From Paraburkholderia acidipaludis NBRC 101816 (GTDB lineage Bacteria > Pseudomonadota > Gammaproteobacteria > Burkholderiales > Burkholderiaceae): a stretch of 64,000 nt of DNA. Shown here one piece after another: positions 62,610 to 64,000 of this stretch; position 1 is the stretch's first letter; every line of letters starts with the position of its first letter. The notes beneath the pieces are model-generated. The model saw only the letters and a program-made list of their open reading frames with translations. It ran no database searches and was not told the origin of the DNA. A program made the translations under genes and the position numbers. The stretch covers positions 47,270 to 111,269 of the forward strand of contig NZ_BAXZ01000025.1 in assembly GCF_000684975.1 (NCBI RefSeq), in the 5' to 3' direction.

Positions 62610-63419
62610 ATGCAACCGGCTGTTCTCATGTCCACGCCCGCTGCTTCCCCTACGCCCTCGACCACGCATCTCGTCCTGATTCCGAGCTACAACCCGGGCG
62701 TGAAGGTCGACGAAACCGTGCGCGCGGCGCGCGCTCAGTGGAGCCCGGTGTGGGTGGTCGTGGACGGGAGCACCGACGGCAGCGCCGGACGTCTGCAGGC
62801 GATGGCCGCGCAGGATCCGGGGCTGCATGTGATCGTGCTGCCGGTCAATCGCGGCAAGGGCGGGGCGGTGCTCGCGGGAATCGAGGCGGCGGCCGCGCAG
62901 GGTTTCACGCACGTGCTGACCATGGACTCCGACGGGCAACACCCGACCGGATTGATTCCGCGCTTCATGGCGGCCTCGCAAGCGTCGCCCGACGCGATGG
63001 TGCTGGGCATGCCGAAATTCGACGCGAGCGCCCCGCAACTGCGCGTGCAAGGGCGGCGCCTTTCGAACCTCTTTGCGGACGTCGAGACGCTGTGGGCAGG
63101 CATCGGCGATTCGCTCTACGGCTTTCGTGTCTATCCCATCGCGCCTCTCAAGGCGATCATGCGGCGGCAGCCGTGGATGCGCCGTTTCGACTTCGATCCC
63201 GAGGCCGCCGTGCGCCTGTGCTGGGCCGGGGTGCGGCCGATCCAGATCGAGGCGCCGGTGCGCTATTTCAGTGCGCAGGAGGGCGGCGTGTCGCATTTCA
63301 ACTACGCGCGCGACAACCTGCTGCTTAGCTGGATGCATTTGCGGCTCGTCGCCGGTTTCGGCGCGCGCTTGCCGCTGCTCGCCGCACGGCGCCTGCTGGG
63401 TCGTGACGGTATTCTCTGA
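62610..63419 (+). CDS. Family-2 glycosyltransferase of the APE-like pathway
   Basis: A 269-aa GT-A enzyme. Nucleotide-sugar and metal motifs: LVLIPSYNPG, VVVDGSTDGS, and DSD in TMDSDGQHP. Acceptor part includes FDFDPEAAVRLCWAG and HFNYARDNLLL. It likely adds the sugar that joins the polyene to its lipid or carrier. In ape loci it is fused to an acyltransferase (ApeJ type); here it is free-standing. The start may be 62610 (used), 62628 or a TTG at 62568; none has a clear ribosome site. Last gene of the rightward operon. Confidence 0.88.
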   Translation: MQPAVLMSTPAASPTPSTTHLVLIPSYNPGVKVDETVRAARAQWSPVWVVVDGSTDGSAGRLQAMAAQDPGLHVIVLPVNRGKGGAVLAGIEAAAAQGFTHVLTMDSDGQHPTGLIPRFMAASQASPDAMVLGMPKFDASAPQLRVQGRRLSNLFADVETLWAGIGDSLYGFRVYPIAPLKAIMRRQPWMRRFDFDPEAAVRLCWAGVRPIQIEAPVRYFSAQEGGVSHFNYARDNLLLSWMHLRLVAGFGARLPLLAARRLLGRDGIL

Positions 63420-63708
63420 TCCGGTTTAACCCGAAAACTGCATAGCATTCCGTAAGAAGTCGACGCGCTTTGCGGCGAACTGCGCACGACCTTCCACCAG
63501 AGCGTCGCCACTCCACCACAAGGGAAAACCCGGGCAGCCTGGGGCACACCCCATTCGTGAATTCCCGAAGTCGTTGCGCCAGCACATAGCGAACACCTTG
63601 CGCCTGACGCTGGCGAAGCCGCGCTGCGGGCTTCAAGAGGAAACCGGCACGCCGGTAAATGAGTGGAAACCTGTAGGTAACAGATTGTTGTTCCTGCGGT
63701 ACTTTACA

Positions 63709-63738
63709 TTGACACGATCGTGCGATTTTTCCTAAGAT
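63709..63738 (+). promoter_or_regulatory. Strong sigma-70-like promoter with overlapping palindrome, pointing out of the window
   Basis: TTGACA (63709-63714), 18 bases, then TAAGAT (63733-63738). The perfect palindrome CACGATCGTG (63713-63722) overlaps the -35 box end and the spacer, a typical place for a repressor. The transcript would begin near 63746 and run rightward past 64000. The rest of 63420-64000 has no gene I can support. Confidence 0.5.
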
Positions 63739-63970
63739 CGCCCGGACGGTTCGGAAAACGAAATCGAGTTCGAATCGCGAACCACGGATCTCGAACCGGA
63801 TTCGGCACCCTCTGATCCATCACGCACGCCGGTTCACGCGGTTTGCCGGCCTCTCGACGCAGCAAGCAGCACAAACGGGCAACACAACACGCTTCGCACG
63901 GCAATCGCCAGGGCAACGTCATGCGGCAGCCTGGTGTAATCCATATAAGTAGTATTGCTAATTAAAAGAC

Positions 63971-63990
63971 GCAGTTACCCGCAGTTACCC
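63971..63990. repeat. Perfect tandem duplication of a 10-bp unit
   Basis: GCAGTTACCC occurs twice in direct succession, close to the right window edge, downstream of the promoter-like element at 63709. A further TACCTA/TACC-like copy is not clear. It could be a regulator-binding direct repeat for the next gene. Confidence 0.45.
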
Positions 63991-64000
63991 AACTCATACC

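Noticed and set aside
63704..63922. 72-aa minus-strand frame in the right-hand intergenic region
   Set aside because: No start signal, Cys/Arg-rich random composition, and it overlaps the strong rightward promoter.
1..64000. CRISPR arrays, tRNA, rRNA, insertion sequences, prophage
   Set aside because: No regularly spaced repeats, cloverleaf sequences, transposase or phage structural genes beyond T6SS phage-like parts were recognised by eye; a profile scan would be needed to exclude small RNAs.

Overview
The window is high-G+C DNA from a beta-proteobacterium of the Burkholderiaceae (Burkholderia / Paraburkholderia / Caballeronia type; genus not resolved). The evidence is the gene set: a complete Burkholderia-style type VI secretion locus, a Tat-exported PlcN-type phospholipase C, an H-NS-like protein of the Burkholderia size class, a sugar-acid dehydratase with its transporter, and an aryl-polyene-like (APE-like) lipid pathway. 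Genes are tightly packed, and many neighbours overlap by 4 bases (ATGA). No rRNA, tRNA, CRISPR array or insertion sequence was recognised.

Region 1 (1-10419) is ordinary chromosomal metabolism and sensing. It holds a Cache-type chemoreceptor with a C-terminal DWETF tether; an L-arabinonate-type dehydratase divergent from an MFS sugar/acid transporter with a perfect 15-bp palindrome between them; an ECF41 sigma factor coupled to its partner carboxymuconolactone-decarboxylase gene behind an ECF41-like promoter; a decayed GNAT acetyltransferase; a small secreted protein; bacterioferritin; L-fuconate dehydratase; and a small membrane protein.

Region 2 (10466-39676) is a full T6SS locus. tssJ-tssK-tssL run leftward. 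A lipoprotein gene, tssB, tssC, hcp, tssE, tssF, tssG, tssH(clpV), tssA and vgrG run rightward from a shared, palindrome-rich intergenic region. vgrG is followed by an A+T-richer cargo island: a LysM-muramidase effector, a probable periplasmic immunity protein, a PAAR tip protein, a small unrecognised ORF and a frameshifted secreted protein. The machine resumes with a lytic transglycosylase carrying a VirB9-like domain, a one-helix membrane protein, a TagX-type peptidase, tssM, tagF and an OmpA-like protein, ending at a clear terminator. All 13 core tss genes are present. TagF has no PpkA/PppA/FHA partners in the window.

Region 3 (39691-50268) is mixed: PlcN phospholipase C, a small lipoprotein, a MarR/MFS efflux pair with an upstream palindrome, an FRG-domain protein, a PEP-mutase/isocitrate-lyase family enzyme, a second chemoreceptor with a possible sigma-28 promoter, cytochrome b561, a FrnE-like DsbA protein, a flavin reductase and an H-NS-like protein that lacks the usual DNA-binding tail.

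Region 4 (50298-63419) is a compact APE-like cluster in two divergent operons. The leftward operon encodes an integral membrane protein, an AMP-ligase fused to a hotdog dehydratase, an LpxL-like acyltransferase, a LolA-like carrier, an MMPL exporter, a NodB-type deacetylase, a ketosynthase, a chain-length factor, a second dehydratase and a small exported protein. The rightward operon encodes an acyl carrier protein, a ketoreductase and a family-2 glycosyltransferase. Together they would load a starter acid, extend and reduce it into a polyene, attach it to a sugar lipid and export it to the outer membrane. The parts list differs from the canonical ape locus: one ACP, one true ketosynthase, no thioesterase or methyltransferase, plus a NodB deacetylase. 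The last 580 bases hold no recognised gene but do hold a strong promoter-like element pointing out of the window.
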